Positions 20,094 through 29,583 of a stretch of DNA of 64,000 nucleotides are shown one piece after another. The notes under the pieces were generated by a model. That model made no database searches. It saw only the letters and a list, made by a program, of their open reading frames with translations, and was not told where the DNA came from. Positions within the stretch are counted from its first letter, which is position 1. Every line of letters begins with the position of its first letter. The DNA comes from Leptospira fainei serovar Hurstbridge str. BUT 6 (GTDB lineage Bacteria; Spirochaetota; Leptospiria; Leptospirales; Leptospiraceae), in the NCBI RefSeq assembly GCF_000306235.2, contig NZ_AKWZ02000004.1, forward strand, positions 124,001 to 188,000, given 5' to 3'. The translations under genes were made by a program, and so were the position numbers.

Positions 20094-20861
20094 TTATGAT
20101 TTCGATTCCGCTCGCTTTCGATCGATGTTGCGAAGATAAGCGAATACGGGGAGCGCATATAGAAATTCGTAAAATAGCACCGGAATTGAATATACTATAA
20201 CGGCAATTCGGCTATGTTTATAGACCGTTTCCAACTGGGACGAATCCGGAATTCCTGCAAGAGCAAAGGATAAAAAATACGAGCCCAAACTGACGACCAA
20301 CACAAGCAACCAACTGCACAAAAATTCGCGATCGGCAATCGCGTCGCGTAAATTCTCCCAACCGGGGAAAACTTTCAAAGCGCCGATCTGCACTGAAAAT
20401 AGAAAAGTAATAACGGGAATCGCGACGATCATGATCGAAAAAGACCGAATCGCTTGAATCGTTGCGTTTTCTCCCGCCGTCCGATCCGAAAAGTCCTTAC
20501 TCGCGCCGATACCAAATGCGGACAATGCGAAAGAAAAAATAACGAAGCATAGAACTAAGGCCAGTATGAGGCCCGATAGCCGCAGAAGAAACAGAAAGAA
20601 ATCTTTCTTGGTTACGGGTCTTTCCGAATCCATATCCTTTCGAATCAAATAAAAAGCTCCGATTAAAAGGAATAATTGAACGGTCTGAGCCAATGAAAAT
20701 AGGAAATTTGAGTGATCGATTCCCTCTCCATTCAGAAGGGAAGTAAAAATGATAAACGACGTGTAACTTATGTAAATGGAAAGAACCGCTCTCGCTCCCC
20801 AAAGAATCCAAAATGTTCGGAGCGTAAAAAGGTAATCCTTAAATTCTAGGAAAATTCTCAT
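20094..20861 (-). CDS. Polytopic membrane protein, unknown function (copy 2 of a pair)
   Basis: Membrane protein of about 255 residues. The ATG at 20861 (AAAGGA upstream) is preferred over the in-frame start at 20918, which adds 19 charged residues. Six or so hydrophobic segments in the same arrangement as the downstream paralogue, with the shared DMDSERPVTKKDF loop after the second segment. Probably co-transcribed with 19318..20076 and perhaps forms a complex with it. Function unknown. Confidence 0.62.
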   Translation of the reverse strand: MRIFLEFKDYLFTLRTFWILWGARAVLSIYISYTSFIIFTSLLNGEGIDHSNFLFSLAQTVQLFLLIGAFYLIRKDMDSERPVTKKDFFLFLLRLSGLILALVLCFVIFSFALSAFGIGASKDFSDRTAGENATIQAIRSFSIMIVAIPVITFLFSVQIGALKVFPGWENLRDAIADREFLCSWLLVLVVSLGSYFLSFALAGIPDSSQLETVYKHSRIAVIVYSIPVLFYEFLYALPVFAYLRNIDRKRAESKS

Positions 20862-20965
20862 CCTGTTTTCCTTTCTGAATACGTAACGATCCCAATCGAT
20901 ACCTTTCCGGGAAAACACAATTCTTCAGTATAAGTCGAAAAAACTCCCTCGGGAAAAATGTAAAA

Positions 20966-21997
20966 TCAGGGAGAAATGATAAAGCGTATCGGATTCCCTT
21001 TTCTGTCTTCCAAATCACGAAGTCCCTCGTTAATGTCGTCCAGCTTGCGAACATCGGTGATGGACTTAGTCAAGTTCAGTTTTCCCTTCATATACAAATC
21101 GATTAATTCCGGAATCGCTCTACGATCGGATCCGTAGGAGCCCGCGATCGTAATTTGTTTTTCGATGATGGAAAATGGAATCGCGAAAGTCAACGGCTCT
21201 CTTCCGATTCCGACTAAAACCATTCTTCCGCCCGAATTCATCGCCCGAAGAGATTCCTGGATATTGGAAGTCCTTCCTGAAAAATCAGCCAGTAAATCCA
21301 CACCTTTGGTGATTTCCTTTAAGGTCTTACCTGCATTTTTGACTTCGCGTAAATTTATCGCCTCGTTGGCTCCGTACGCAAGAGCATTGTCGAGCGCACC
21401 TCGGTCCACATCCAACGCGATTACATTCCCGCTAGTAAGCGCGCGAGCAATCGCGACTGCGTGAATTCCCAATCCCCCGCAGCCGAAAATAGCAACGGTT
21501 TCTCCATCCTTGATATTACCGCGAAATTTAATAGCATTATACGGAGTGGAGACCGCGTCGGCAAGAATCGCTCCCTGCTCGAACGGAATAGCATCGGGTA
21601 AATGATAGAGATATCTTTCTTCTACGACGTTGTATTCCGCAAAGCTTCCTGCCCGATCAAAGCCGAAAACTCCCAGGTTCTTACAGAGATTCTCGCGGCC
21701 ATTCAGACAATGAACGCATTCGCCGCAACTCGTACCGGCGGCAATTACAACTCTATCACCTTTTTTGAATTTAGTGACGTTTTCCCCGATTTCTTCGACG
21801 ACACCCGAGGCTTCATGTCCCGGAATTTGGGGATAATGGCTGCACTTTAACGTCCCATGTAGAACCAAATGTATATCCGAACCGCAAATCCCGCATGCTT
21901 TAATTTTTACTTTGACGGACCTAGGTTCCATTATCGGAACAATAACTTCCTTGATCTCTAAGGATCTTTTTCCGGATTCTAAGACTGCGGCTTTCAT
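20966..21997 (-). CDS. Zinc-dependent alcohol dehydrogenase (MDR family)
   Basis: Medium-chain zinc dehydrogenase of 343 residues. The ATG at 21997 is chosen because GGAG ends six bases before it; the upstream TTG at 22009 overlaps that site. Catalytic zinc ligands: Cys in ACGICGSDIH and GHEASGVV; structural zinc: four Cys in CGECVHCLNGRENLC. Nucleotide binding: GCGGLGIHAVAIA, followed by an acidic end of strand 2 (VIALDVDRG), which favours NAD over NADP. Catalyses NAD-linked oxidation of an alcohol or polyol; substrate unknown. Single gene. Confidence 0.9.
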   Translation of the reverse strand: MKAAVLESGKRSLEIKEVIVPIMEPRSVKVKIKACGICGSDIHLVLHGTLKCSHYPQIPGHEASGVVEEIGENVTKFKKGDRVVIAAGTSCGECVHCLNGRENLCKNLGVFGFDRAGSFAEYNVVEERYLYHLPDAIPFEQGAILADAVSTPYNAIKFRGNIKDGETVAIFGCGGLGIHAVAIARALTSGNVIALDVDRGALDNALAYGANEAINLREVKNAGKTLKEITKGVDLLADFSGRTSNIQESLRAMNSGGRMVLVGIGREPLTFAIPFSIIEKQITIAGSYGSDRRAIPELIDLYMKGKLNLTKSITDVRKLDDINEGLRDLEDRKGNPIRFIISP

Positions 21998-22260
21998 TTC
22001 AAACTCCAAGTACGACGCTACGTAGAATAGAAGAGCGAATCACTAGGTCAAGGGAATATCATGCGCAAAAAAAGAAGAGTGCGTAAATCGTTTGGCGTCG
22101 GAACCGTTCCGACAACATTTTCAATCCTTAGTTTTAACGAGACTTATCACTGTTCGTTAGGTTGCATGATTTAAACGGGATCGATTTACTCCTTGTCCAT
22201 GCTTAGACTCGTTTTTCCATGGTATCAATCCGCAATTTCCGCTAAACGGAGCCCTCTTTC

Positions 22261-22842
22261 ATGTTAGAAGATCAACTCTATCGAAAAATCAAAGCGAGCC
22301 AAAACGGTCAAGACTGGCATCATAAAAACTGCTTCGGTTGCGGTCCCGAAAATCCGAAGGGTTTGCATGCGAGTTTTCCTTTCCACGAACCGACCGGCGA
22401 AGTTCGATTTAGTTTCGTTATGGAAAAAGGATTCGAAGGCGCACCCGGTTATACTCACGGAGGGGCACTCGCAACACTAATGGACGAAGCCCAAGGAGTC
22501 CTTTGTTTTCATTTAGGTCATTTCGTAATGACGGATCAATTGTATATGCGGTATCTGAAAGCGTGCCCGTTAGGTGCCGAGATAGAAGTCCGTTGTTGGG
22601 TTACGATGGTTCGCAGAAGAAGATTATACACTAAAGGAACAGTTCATCTCAAGAAAACCGGGGAACTTCTTCTTTCTTCCAAAGCTCGTTGGTATGATAT
22701 GCCGGAGAAAGTCTTCGCTAGGATGTTCCAAGGCACGGTGTTTCCGGTCGAAACAATATCGAAAGTTTTAGAGGAAAACCAGAAACGAGGTAAGGAAATC
22801 CGGAAACGCTTGCGAAAGGAGAAGGCAAAGCTACAAGGCTAA
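22261..22842 (+). CDS. PaaI-like hotdog thioesterase
   Basis: Hotdog-fold acyl-CoA thioesterase of 193 residues. The N terminus carries CFGCGPENPKGLHASF, a Cys-containing entry typical of this subgroup, followed by the hotdog helix GYTHGGALATLMDEAQG. The beta-sheet continues through QLYMRYLKACPLG and VTMVRRRRLYTKGTV. About 45 extra residues at the C terminus form a charged helix (KRGKEIRKRLRKEKAKL), longer than the family core of about 140. It would hydrolyse acyl-CoA in the cytoplasm. Followed 61 bases later by a GST gene on the same strand, which could be co-transcribed. Confidence 0.82.
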   Translation: MLEDQLYRKIKASQNGQDWHHKNCFGCGPENPKGLHASFPFHEPTGEVRFSFVMEKGFEGAPGYTHGGALATLMDEAQGVLCFHLGHFVMTDQLYMRYLKACPLGAEIEVRCWVTMVRRRRLYTKGTVHLKKTGELLLSSKARWYDMPEKVFARMFQGTVFPVETISKVLEENQKRGKEIRKRLRKEKAKLQG

Positions 22843-22903
22843 TCGTCTTTTACTAATGCTTCGGACCTTTATCGAGTCTAATGCAGTATAAAGGAGAATA
22901 CCA

Positions 22904-23521
22904 TTGATCGATTTATATACGGCTTCCACGCCGAATGGCCGAAAAATTTCCATAATGCTGGAAGAAACAGGACTTCCATATGTAGTTCATCCGATCGACT
23001 TAAACAAGTTGGAACAAAAGGAAGAATGGTATTTAAAAATGAATCCAAACGGAAGAATTCCTACGATTGTCGATCGGGACAACGATGATTTCGTAGTCTT
23101 TGAATCGGGAGCGATTCTTATTTATCTTGCCGAAAAAACCGGGAAGTTCCTGTCCAAAAATTCGAAAGAAAGATCGGTCGCCATACAGTGGTTGATGTTT
23201 CAAATGGGAGGGGTCGGCCCGATGCAAGGCCAGGCAAACTTTTTTCTAAGATCGGCGCCTGAAAAAATTCCGTTTGCAATTCAAAGATACCAAAATGAAA
23301 CCAAACGGTTGTATTCGGTATTGGAACGCCGTTTGCACGAGTCGGAATTTCTTGCCGGTAAGGAAATATCCATCGCGGATATCGCAACCTGGCCTTGGAT
23401 TGACGGGCATACGTGGGCCGAGCTTTCGATAGACGAGTTTCCGAAAATAAAGGACTGGTTGGAGAAATTAGGAGAACGCCCTGCTTTCATCAAAGGCAAG
23501 AATATTCCGGTCAAAAAATAA
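22904..23521 (+). CDS. Glutathione S-transferase (YfcG/Nu-class-like)
   Basis: GST of 205 residues with TTG start and AAAGGAG nine bases upstream. The thioredoxin-like N domain has [14 protein letters not shown] (the TPNG-K motif of YfcG/YghU-type enzymes, which act as glutathione disulfide oxidoreductases), [11 protein letters not shown] with the cis-Pro, and [12 protein letters not shown]. The helical C domain contains [12 protein letters not shown], the N-capping and hydrophobic staple motif. Probably a glutathione-linked redox enzyme. Lies just after the thioesterase gene. Confidence 0.88.
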   Translation: MIDLYTASTPNGRKISIMLEETGLPYVVHPIDLNKLEQKEEWYLKMNPNGRIPTIVDRDNDDFVVFESGAILIYLAEKTGKFLSKNSKERSVAIQWLMFQMGGVGPMQGQANFFLRSAPEKIPFAIQRYQNETKRLYSVLERRLHESEFLAGKEISIADIATWPWIDGHTWAELSIDEFPKIKDWLEKLGERPAFIKGKNIPVKK

Positions 23522-23680
23522 ATTTGATCTTCCCTAGATCGAAATCCATATCCGACGTGATTTCCGTTTCTGCAAAAACGATTTCACATCGGATACTCAA
23601 TTACTTCGGATAAATTCTGGGTCCGATGCTTTATTGAATTTCGTTTCGTTTATTACGCCATATAAACCGAAGACGAAATT

Positions 23681-24067
23681 CTACCGTTTAGATGCGTCGA
23701 TTGCCGCTCCCACCGCGGTGGAAACGAAGAGAATTACGAAATACCGAAGTCCGATTTGAATAAAATAATCGTGTAAATTCATTTTGGACATCGGAACGAG
23801 AATTAACATATCCAATCCTAAATTTTCCAATAACCAAATGACTCCGATGATTAAGAACGGTTTCAATGCGGGAAGAGTAACTCGTTTCGAAATTAAAAAT
23901 AAGAAATAACAGCCCGTCGCGTTTCCGACTAAAATCATCACCGTCTTAAATAGGAATATGTCCGTCTGCAATTTACCGTCAGGACTGTAAAATCCGAAAG
24001 CGATAACGAACGGAATCAGCCAAACCAAAAAACCGAACAATAGTACTCTAATAATGATATTCTTCAA
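23681..24067 (-). CDS. Small membrane protein, unknown function
   Basis: Four hydrophobic segments in about 128 residues (IIIRVLLFGFLVWLIPF, TVMILVGNATGCYFLF, FLIIGVIWLLENLGL, FVILFVSTAVGAAI). The TTG at 24067 has GAGGGT upstream and gives a normal N terminus (LKNIIIRV); the frame opens at an ATG at 24121 that would add an acidic 18-residue leader. No family recognised. It starts about 60 bases after the histidine kinase at 24131..26023 on the same strand (or overlaps the interval closely if the long start is used) and could be its accessory membrane protein. Confidence 0.6.
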   Translation of the reverse strand: MKNIIIRVLLFGFLVWLIPFVIAFGFYSPDGKLQTDIFLFKTVMILVGNATGCYFLFLISKRVTLPALKPFLIIGVIWLLENLGLDMLILVPMSKMNLHDYFIQIGLRYFVILFVSTAVGAAIDASKR

Positions 24068-24130
24068 AGAATCACCCTCTAAATCGCATAATATTGAACC
24101 GGTCTCCGAGAAAGTGTCCATAAAAATTCA

Positions 24131-26023
24131 TCATTTAGGGTGGGACGGTAATATGACTTTAAACGTAGTTTTGCCGACCCTCGACTCCACTTCTATCTTG
24201 CCTCTATGGCTTTCCACAATCTTCTTGCAGATATCGAGTCCGAGACCGCTTCCCTCCCCCTTGGCCTTAGTGGTAAAAAAAGGTTCGAAGATTTTATCCT
24301 GTATTTCCGGTGGAATACCCGGCCCGTTATCGGTAATTAATACGTTCAAATAATTGCCTTCCTTCTGAGTTTCGAGTTCCAGACGACCTTTATAAGAAAT
24401 TGCTTGGAAAGCGTTATTGATCAAATTAGCCCAGACTTGCGTTAGTTGGTCAGCTTGCCCGTAAGCCATAGAAGGCTCGTAAAATTTCCGAACAATTTCC
24501 ACTCCATGCTTTAGTTTATTATAATACAATGTAAGAACCAGATCGAGTTGCTCAGGAACGTTAACCATCGTGACACCGGCATGATCCTGGTATACGTACG
24601 TCTTTAGCGCTCGAATCACCTGCGAAGCCTTGTATGCGGCCTCTCGAATAACGTTACTTTGTCGAAAAATACCCGACAAGTGAACCGCGTTTGCCACTAC
24701 GAAATGAAATCGTTCCTTGGGAACGTCCTTAATGATGTCCGGTAGATCTTCGATATGAATACCGAGTTCAGCAAGATCGTCCGATAACGAATCGGTTTTG
24801 GAAAAACCCGAAGCTTTAAGTCGATCGCGTATCGCTTTACGCTTTCTTCTTTCCTCCAAGGAATCGTAAAATTCGGGCAGTATGCTTCCTTTTGAAAATA
24901 AGCTTCTCCAAAGTTTTTTTTCGATTTCGTCGAATTGGGAATATTCCGCTAGAAACGATTCCCATCCTTCTCGAAAGACGCTCTGAATACCTTCGTTGGA
25001 AGATATGATCGCTCCTAACGGTGTATTCACTTCATGAGCGATGCCGGCAATCAATTGTCCTAGGACCGCCATTTTTTCCGACTGGACCAATTGCGCCTGA
25101 GTCGATTTTAATTCCGACAGGGTGGATCTTAAGTTTAAATTCGTACGTTCGAGATACTTATTACTCGCATTCAATTGTTCGGTCCTAAGTAAAACCTTAA
25201 CTTCCAATTCCTCGTTAAGTTTCCTAATTTGCTCTTCGGATTTTTTTCTCTCGGATATATCCCTCACAATAGCTTGCAATAAACGTTTACCGCCGACTGT
25301 CACGGAGTTAAGAGTCACTTCCGCATCGAAATTCGTTCTATCCTTCTTACAATGCAGCCATTCGAAAGTCTGGGGTTTACCGGCAAAGGCTAGACTGATC
25401 TTGTTAGCCGCCTTTTCCATGGAAAGAGTTCCATCAGGTTGAAACTCCGGCGAAAAATCAACGGGAGAGTGTCCGATAATATCCTCTTTTTCACATCCGA
25501 AAATTTCTTCAGTCTTGCGATTGCATTCCAGAAAGAGTCTTTCGTCCATTAGAAAGATTGCATCTCCCGCAGCCTCGAATAATGCCCTAAATTTTAGCTC
25601 TTTTTCCCTAAGAGACTTTTGCATCTCTATTCTTTTTGTTAGATTTCTTGCTAGCTTCTTCTCGGTGTTTTTTCTTTTTGTAATATCTTCGAAAGTCAAA
25701 ACGACTCCGTCTATGCGATTCAAATCGTCAAAGATCGGAGCGGCTCTCAAGGCGATTTGGATCGTCATTTTGGAGACGGTCGTAAAATACGGTCCTTCGT
25801 ATTGTTGAGTTTCTCCGGAAAGCGATTTTTCCAGGATGGCGATCATATTCTTATCTTTTAAACCTAAGAAAGATGCGCCTAATAGATCGGTCCTCGTCGC
25901 GTTAAGAATATTAAGCGTAGCTTCGTTCACATCGACGATTTTACCTTCACGATTCAAGATAACAAAACCTGTCGGCGATTGTTCAAAAATTGCGCGGTAA
26001 AATATCTCTAATTCCCGATCCAC
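24131..26023 (-). CDS. PAS-PAS sensor histidine kinase
   Basis: Cytoplasmic kinase of 630 residues. PAS 1 (about 3-118) and PAS 2 (140-260) are followed by a long coiled coil (258-318) and a kinase core with His330 in IAGIAHEVNTPLG. The dimerisation region has a long insertion (about 345-440) before the HATPase, as in a subgroup that pairs with GAF/PAS receivers. ATP-binding boxes: NLINNAFQAI, DNGPGIPPEIQ and GSGLGLDICKKI. Sensor stimulus unknown; no response regulator adjacent. Probably co-transcribed with the small membrane protein that follows. Confidence 0.9.
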   Translation of the reverse strand: MDRELEIFYRAIFEQSPTGFVILNREGKIVDVNEATLNILNATRTDLLGASFLGLKDKNMIAILEKSLSGETQQYEGPYFTTVSKMTIQIALRAAPIFDDLNRIDGVVLTFEDITKRKNTEKKLARNLTKRIEMQKSLREKELKFRALFEAAGDAIFLMDERLFLECNRKTEEIFGCEKEDIIGHSPVDFSPEFQPDGTLSMEKAANKISLAFAGKPQTFEWLHCKKDRTNFDAEVTLNSVTVGGKRLLQAIVRDISERKKSEEQIRKLNEELEVKVLLRTEQLNASNKYLERTNLNLRSTLSELKSTQAQLVQSEKMAVLGQLIAGIAHEVNTPLGAIISSNEGIQSVFREGWESFLAEYSQFDEIEKKLWRSLFSKGSILPEFYDSLEERRKRKAIRDRLKASGFSKTDSLSDDLAELGIHIEDLPDIIKDVPKERFHFVVANAVHLSGIFRQSNVIREAAYKASQVIRALKTYVYQDHAGVTMVNVPEQLDLVLTLYYNKLKHGVEIVRKFYEPSMAYGQADQLTQVWANLINNAFQAISYKGRLELETQKEGNYLNVLITDNGPGIPPEIQDKIFEPFFTTKAKGEGSGLGLDICKKIVESHRGKIEVESRVGKTTFKVILPSHPK

Positions 26024-26188
26024 GTAAATAATCCGATCCGAGTTCTTGAAAACTTTCTACCTTACTCTAACATTCACTCGGTCGGTATCCAGCTTAATTT
26101 TTCCGTTTCCGAAGATCGGGAACGTCGATCGGCTTCTTTTTTAAATTTCAATTCGACAATCTTTTGTCATAATGAGAGTCTAACCCTC

Positions 26189-27355
26189 ATGGCAAATGCG
26201 AAACGCGTTTTACCGCTCCTACTTTCATTCCTTTTTCTTTTATCAAACTGCTCGGGAGGAGAAAAAGCGCCCAGCGGCCCGAGGCTCTTAAAACCGATCG
26301 AACTTATTTTACCTAATTCGACTCCGATCGTTTTCGTACCCGGATATAAAGGCTCGGAATTAATATCTTCGAAAGGAAAAGTGTGGTTAAGTCCCTCGCA
26401 AGCCCTCGCCTTCTCTTCGCCCGATCTTATTCTGCGCGAAAGCGATGAAATTAAACCGGGCGACGTCTTACGTTCCGTAACAGCAATACCGGTCTTGTTG
26501 GACGTAAAAGTCTACGCCCCTTGGCTGGATCGAATGATTTCCGAAAAGCAATGGATTCCTTATGTTTTCCCTTACGATTGGAGAAAAGACAACGGGGATA
26601 CGTCTTCTCAACTCGAACTCTATCTAACCCGAATCAAGGAAAGTAGCGGGGGCAAATCGCCCATCGTTATCGGACATAGTAACGGAGGCACTCTTACACT
26701 AAGCGTTTTAAACCGTAGACCGGATTTGATTTCCAAAGCGGTATTTGTAGGCGCGCCTTTTCGTTCCGGAATCGGATTTATGGAAGACTTATCGCTGGAT
26801 CAATCCACCGGACTAAACGGAAAAATTATGGGTCCATGCGTTGCATCTTCGTTTATCAGCGTGTATACTTTCTTTCCCCGCGAATCCTCGTTTGATACGA
26901 AGGACGTTTTACAAAATAAGAATGGAGAATCGCTGCCGACCCGCTTCTTCCAAGCCTGGTTCTGGAAAGAACACGAATTGGGGGCTTATAGCAAAACCGC
27001 ATCTTGCAGTCCTCTCCCTAACCTAAGCGAATTCCAAACCCGTTTGGATAAAGCCAAATCGTTTCGCAATTCTTTGTCTCCCAAAAAGGGAACAAAGTAT
27101 CCGCCCACTCTCGTGATTAGAGCCACGAATCATCCTACGTTACGCGTTTTACTGGGCTCTAAAGACGCTCAAGGATGGAATTGGGACTTTCACGCTTCAA
27201 AAAGGGTGAATGGAGACGGTAGAGTTACCGCTGAAAGTGCATTGCCTCCCGACGGGTTACCGTACGAACTCTTCGAATCGGAACTAGGTCACTCCGAGTT
27301 ACTAAACGACCCGAAAGTTCAGTCAAAAATTTTAGAATTCAGCGGGCTGAAATGA
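26189..27355 (+). CDS. LCAT-like alpha/beta-hydrolase lipoprotein
   Basis: Exported lipoprotein of 388 residues (lipobox LLSNC, Cys21) similar to the lecithin:cholesterol acyltransferase/phospholipase superfamily. It opens with PIVFVPGYKGSELIS (oxyanion strand), then WIPYVFPYDWRKDN, the nucleophile elbow GHSNGG with Ser164, and a C-terminal LGHSELLNDP that probably supplies the catalytic His. The likely role is a surface acyltransferase or phospholipase. No obvious ribosome site precedes the ATG; it may use a near-leaderless start. Monocistronic. Confidence 0.82.
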   Translation: MANAKRVLPLLLSFLFLLSNCSGGEKAPSGPRLLKPIELILPNSTPIVFVPGYKGSELISSKGKVWLSPSQALAFSSPDLILRESDEIKPGDVLRSVTAIPVLLDVKVYAPWLDRMISEKQWIPYVFPYDWRKDNGDTSSQLELYLTRIKESSGGKSPIVIGHSNGGTLTLSVLNRRPDLISKAVFVGAPFRSGIGFMEDLSLDQSTGLNGKIMGPCVASSFISVYTFFPRESSFDTKDVLQNKNGESLPTRFFQAWFWKEHELGAYSKTASCSPLPNLSEFQTRLDKAKSFRNSLSPKKGTKYPPTLVIRATNHPTLRVLLGSKDAQGWNWDFHASKRVNGDGRVTAESALPPDGLPYELFESELGHSELLNDPKVQSKILEFSGLK

Positions 27356-27561
27356 TAAGCGCAACGGCATTCGATTCACATGAAAAAGATTGCGATTTTC
27401 TTACAGTCGCTTTCATTTTTTAATAAAAAAGATAATCGACTCTTGCTTAATATCAAATTTGCGGATGTCTGAATTCGAAATTGTATCCCGTCTACCTATT
27501 TTAAGTTTAAGTAAAAATCGAAACGAATCGTTCCTTAAATTTATTACTGAAGTTATAGAAA

Positions 27562-28731
27562 ATGGACCACCAGCAGATTGAGAATCGAGATTTAATTCTT
27601 CTTCCGAGTCGTGAGCAAAGATTTCAAGCGATCAACACTTACCTTTTAAATCAAAACTTATATATCAAAAAGGCGCCTTTCTTTTTCGAGGCGGTAATTA
27701 CGGCATGTTTTGAGAATGAAGACAAAATTCTCGTAAACATTCCCACGGGCATAAGCCTTACAAAAGGAGACCCTCTATCCTTTTTCAAGGCTTTCTCAAA
27801 ATACATCCAGTTGGATTGCGTTTTCATTGAAGAAGCGGAAGAGTATAACTACTTTTTTAAGCTGCAGGATTTAGGTATCGCAACCGCGGCCAGAAAGGCG
27901 GAGAGAATACCGGTACCGATCGAAGTCGGGTTTGCTAGCAATATTCTAACGTACAAATCCTTTTCGGATCCCAAGCAGTTTAAAATTCCCAATATAGTTA
28001 ATGATATTTTCGCAAAATACCAAGAGCGGTTGCATAATGGTAGATTCGAACACGTAAAAGTCGAAGTTTTTAAACAGAATCAAGACCCTAAATTAGAAAT
28101 CGTTAAGAAGACCTTGAAAACCCTTTTCGTCGAAGACACTTCTAAGATCGAAAGCTTCCAGTACAAGGATCCGTCGATACTGAATTTTGAAGGGGAAGTG
28201 AACAATCATCTTCCGGTGATTATGCAGAAATATAAGGATGATGGTATTAAATCCGAATTGATTCTTCCAATAATCTATAAAGACCATCGTAATGAATCGA
28301 TTCCATTAGGAGCTATTTGGATTAAAAATTCAAATCATAAAATCGCAAAGGAAGACTTATCAGAGCTAAGATCTTCCGCGGAAGAAATCGTGGATATTAT
28401 AAGAAGCTGGAATACGTTTCGAACTACGGCTTCGTACAAAATTATGGATATTTCACGGACCGGCATGTGCGTAAGAATTCAGGAAAAGAAATTGATCGAA
28501 ACCTTACCGAAAAGACAAAAGCTCGAATTGGACATTCTTTTCAAACGCCAAAAACCGCTTCCTGTTACCGCAGCAATCCGATGGTGGAATAAGGACGAAA
28601 AAGGATATTTATATCTTGGATTGGAATTTGAGAACCAAGCGGACAAAGAAGTCGAAAGAAAAAGACTGGAAAAAAATTTAGACGTATTGAGCCAACAGTA
28701 CAAAAGACTAATGAGCTTACGCGCCTCCTAA
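27562..28731 (+). CDS. PilZ-domain protein (DUF1577-like N-terminal part)
   Basis: Cytoplasmic protein of 389 residues. The C-terminal 110 residues contain a PilZ-like region: MDISRTGMCVRIQ matches the (D/N)xSxxG element, followed by LELDILFKRQ and IRWWNKDEKGYLYLGLEFE. The upstream RxxxR element, which contacts cyclic-di-GMP, is not clear (only FRTTASYK is visible), so binding is uncertain. The 270-residue N-terminal part resembles the DUF1577-type module that I associate with Leptospira. Possibly a c-di-GMP effector of motility or adhesion. A long hairpin follows the gene. Confidence 0.78.
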   Translation: MDHQQIENRDLILLPSREQRFQAINTYLLNQNLYIKKAPFFFEAVITACFENEDKILVNIPTGISLTKGDPLSFFKAFSKYIQLDCVFIEEAEEYNYFFKLQDLGIATAARKAERIPVPIEVGFASNILTYKSFSDPKQFKIPNIVNDIFAKYQERLHNGRFEHVKVEVFKQNQDPKLEIVKKTLKTLFVEDTSKIESFQYKDPSILNFEGEVNNHLPVIMQKYKDDGIKSELILPIIYKDHRNESIPLGAIWIKNSNHKIAKEDLSELRSSAEEIVDIIRSWNTFRTTASYKIMDISRTGMCVRIQEKKLIETLPKRQKLELDILFKRQKPLPVTAAIRWWNKDEKGYLYLGLEFENQADKEVERKRLEKNLDVLSQQYKRLMSLRAS

Positions 28732-28747
28732 CATATCGCCCCGTCTA

Positions 28748-28793
28748 AGAACGAGTTAGTATATCTTGTAAAATTAATATTCTAACTCGTTCT
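28748..28793. terminator. Long inverted repeat between convergent genes
   Basis: AGAACGAGTTAG (28748-28759) pairs perfectly with CTAACTCGTTCT (28782-28793). After one T-T mismatch the stem continues ATAT/ATAT around the loop CTTGTAAAATTA. No U-tract on either side. Placed between the PilZ gene and the histidine phosphatase, it may serve both as a factor-assisted terminator. Confidence 0.5.
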
Positions 28794-28845
28794 AAAGTCG
28801 CTTCATCATCGCTTCAAAACACGAAATTGCCGATACTGCAATTTT

Positions 28846-29580
28846 TTAAAAAAGGGTCCGATTATTCTTTTCCGGCAAATGAGGTACGTTATTGATCGAA
28901 ACGGGTAAATACCTGCTTCGAACCCATCGAAACGTACTGACCGAAGTATTCCAAATCCAAGGCATCCAAGCAAACCCATCCTCGTCCTGCCTTAAAATTC
29001 GTTTTAAAACGAGTGAAATAGGCGTACCCGAAGTGAAAATGAAAACCCTTTCCTTATCCGAAGGAGAAAACCAAGTTTCGTAAGATCGAAGCACTCTAGA
29101 TTCAAAAGCCTGGTACGATTCGATACCTGAAGGGGTTTCTTCTCCTTCCCTCCATGTTTTTAGGATCTCTTCGGTTAGCTTAAAAAATAAAGCGGCAGAA
29201 CGAATTCCACCCCTTAGCCGGACTTTCGAAAATTGGGTTAGCGATCGGAGAAAATCCGGATTCCTGGAAGAAATAACCTTCGCATATGAACCCCAGAGCT
29301 CGGGACTAAATTCGTTCCATCCCGCATCGACTTGTCGAAACAAGCCCTCCGAGAATTGAGAATGTTCCCCGACGACGGATATTACGCCCTCCAAAAAAGA
29401 ATCAGCGGTTTCCTTATGGCGACGCATAGTTCCGGTGACGATTCGATCGGGAATATCGCCGCTTTCCGCCATAAACTTTCCTAATTGAAACGATTGTCGC
29501 TTTCCGTGGGGAGTCAGTAAGTCGTAATCTTCTCCTTGAGAATTCGCCTGGCCATGGCGTACCACATGGACTATCGACAT
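28846..29580 (-). CDS. Histidine-phosphatase family protein, second His replaced
   Basis: Phosphoglycerate-mutase-like fold of 244 residues. The first catalytic element is intact: IVHVVRHGQANSQ (Arg8-His9-Gly10), and the RHKETA helix gives the second Arg. The place of the second catalytic His (usually VxSHGG) reads FIFTSGTPISLVL, that is Ser in place of His. It is the last gene of the tight operon 33320 to 28846, three bases after the DUF6285-like gene. In the pathway proposed here it could act on a phosphorylated CoA ester or be a catalytically altered partner. Confidence 0.82.
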   Translation of the reverse strand: MSIVHVVRHGQANSQGEDYDLLTPHGKRQSFQLGKFMAESGDIPDRIVTGTMRRHKETADSFLEGVISVVGEHSQFSEGLFRQVDAGWNEFSPELWGSYAKVISSRNPDFLRSLTQFSKVRLRGGIRSAALFFKLTEEILKTWREGEETPSGIESYQAFESRVLRSYETWFSPSDKERVFIFTSGTPISLVLKRILRQDEDGFAWMPWIWNTSVSTFRWVRSRYLPVSINNVPHLPEKNNRTLF

Positions 29581-29583
29581 TTC

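Noticed and set aside
27390..27581. Short open frame before the PilZ gene
   Set aside because: Overlaps the start of that gene in another frame, no ribosome site; more likely the promoter region.
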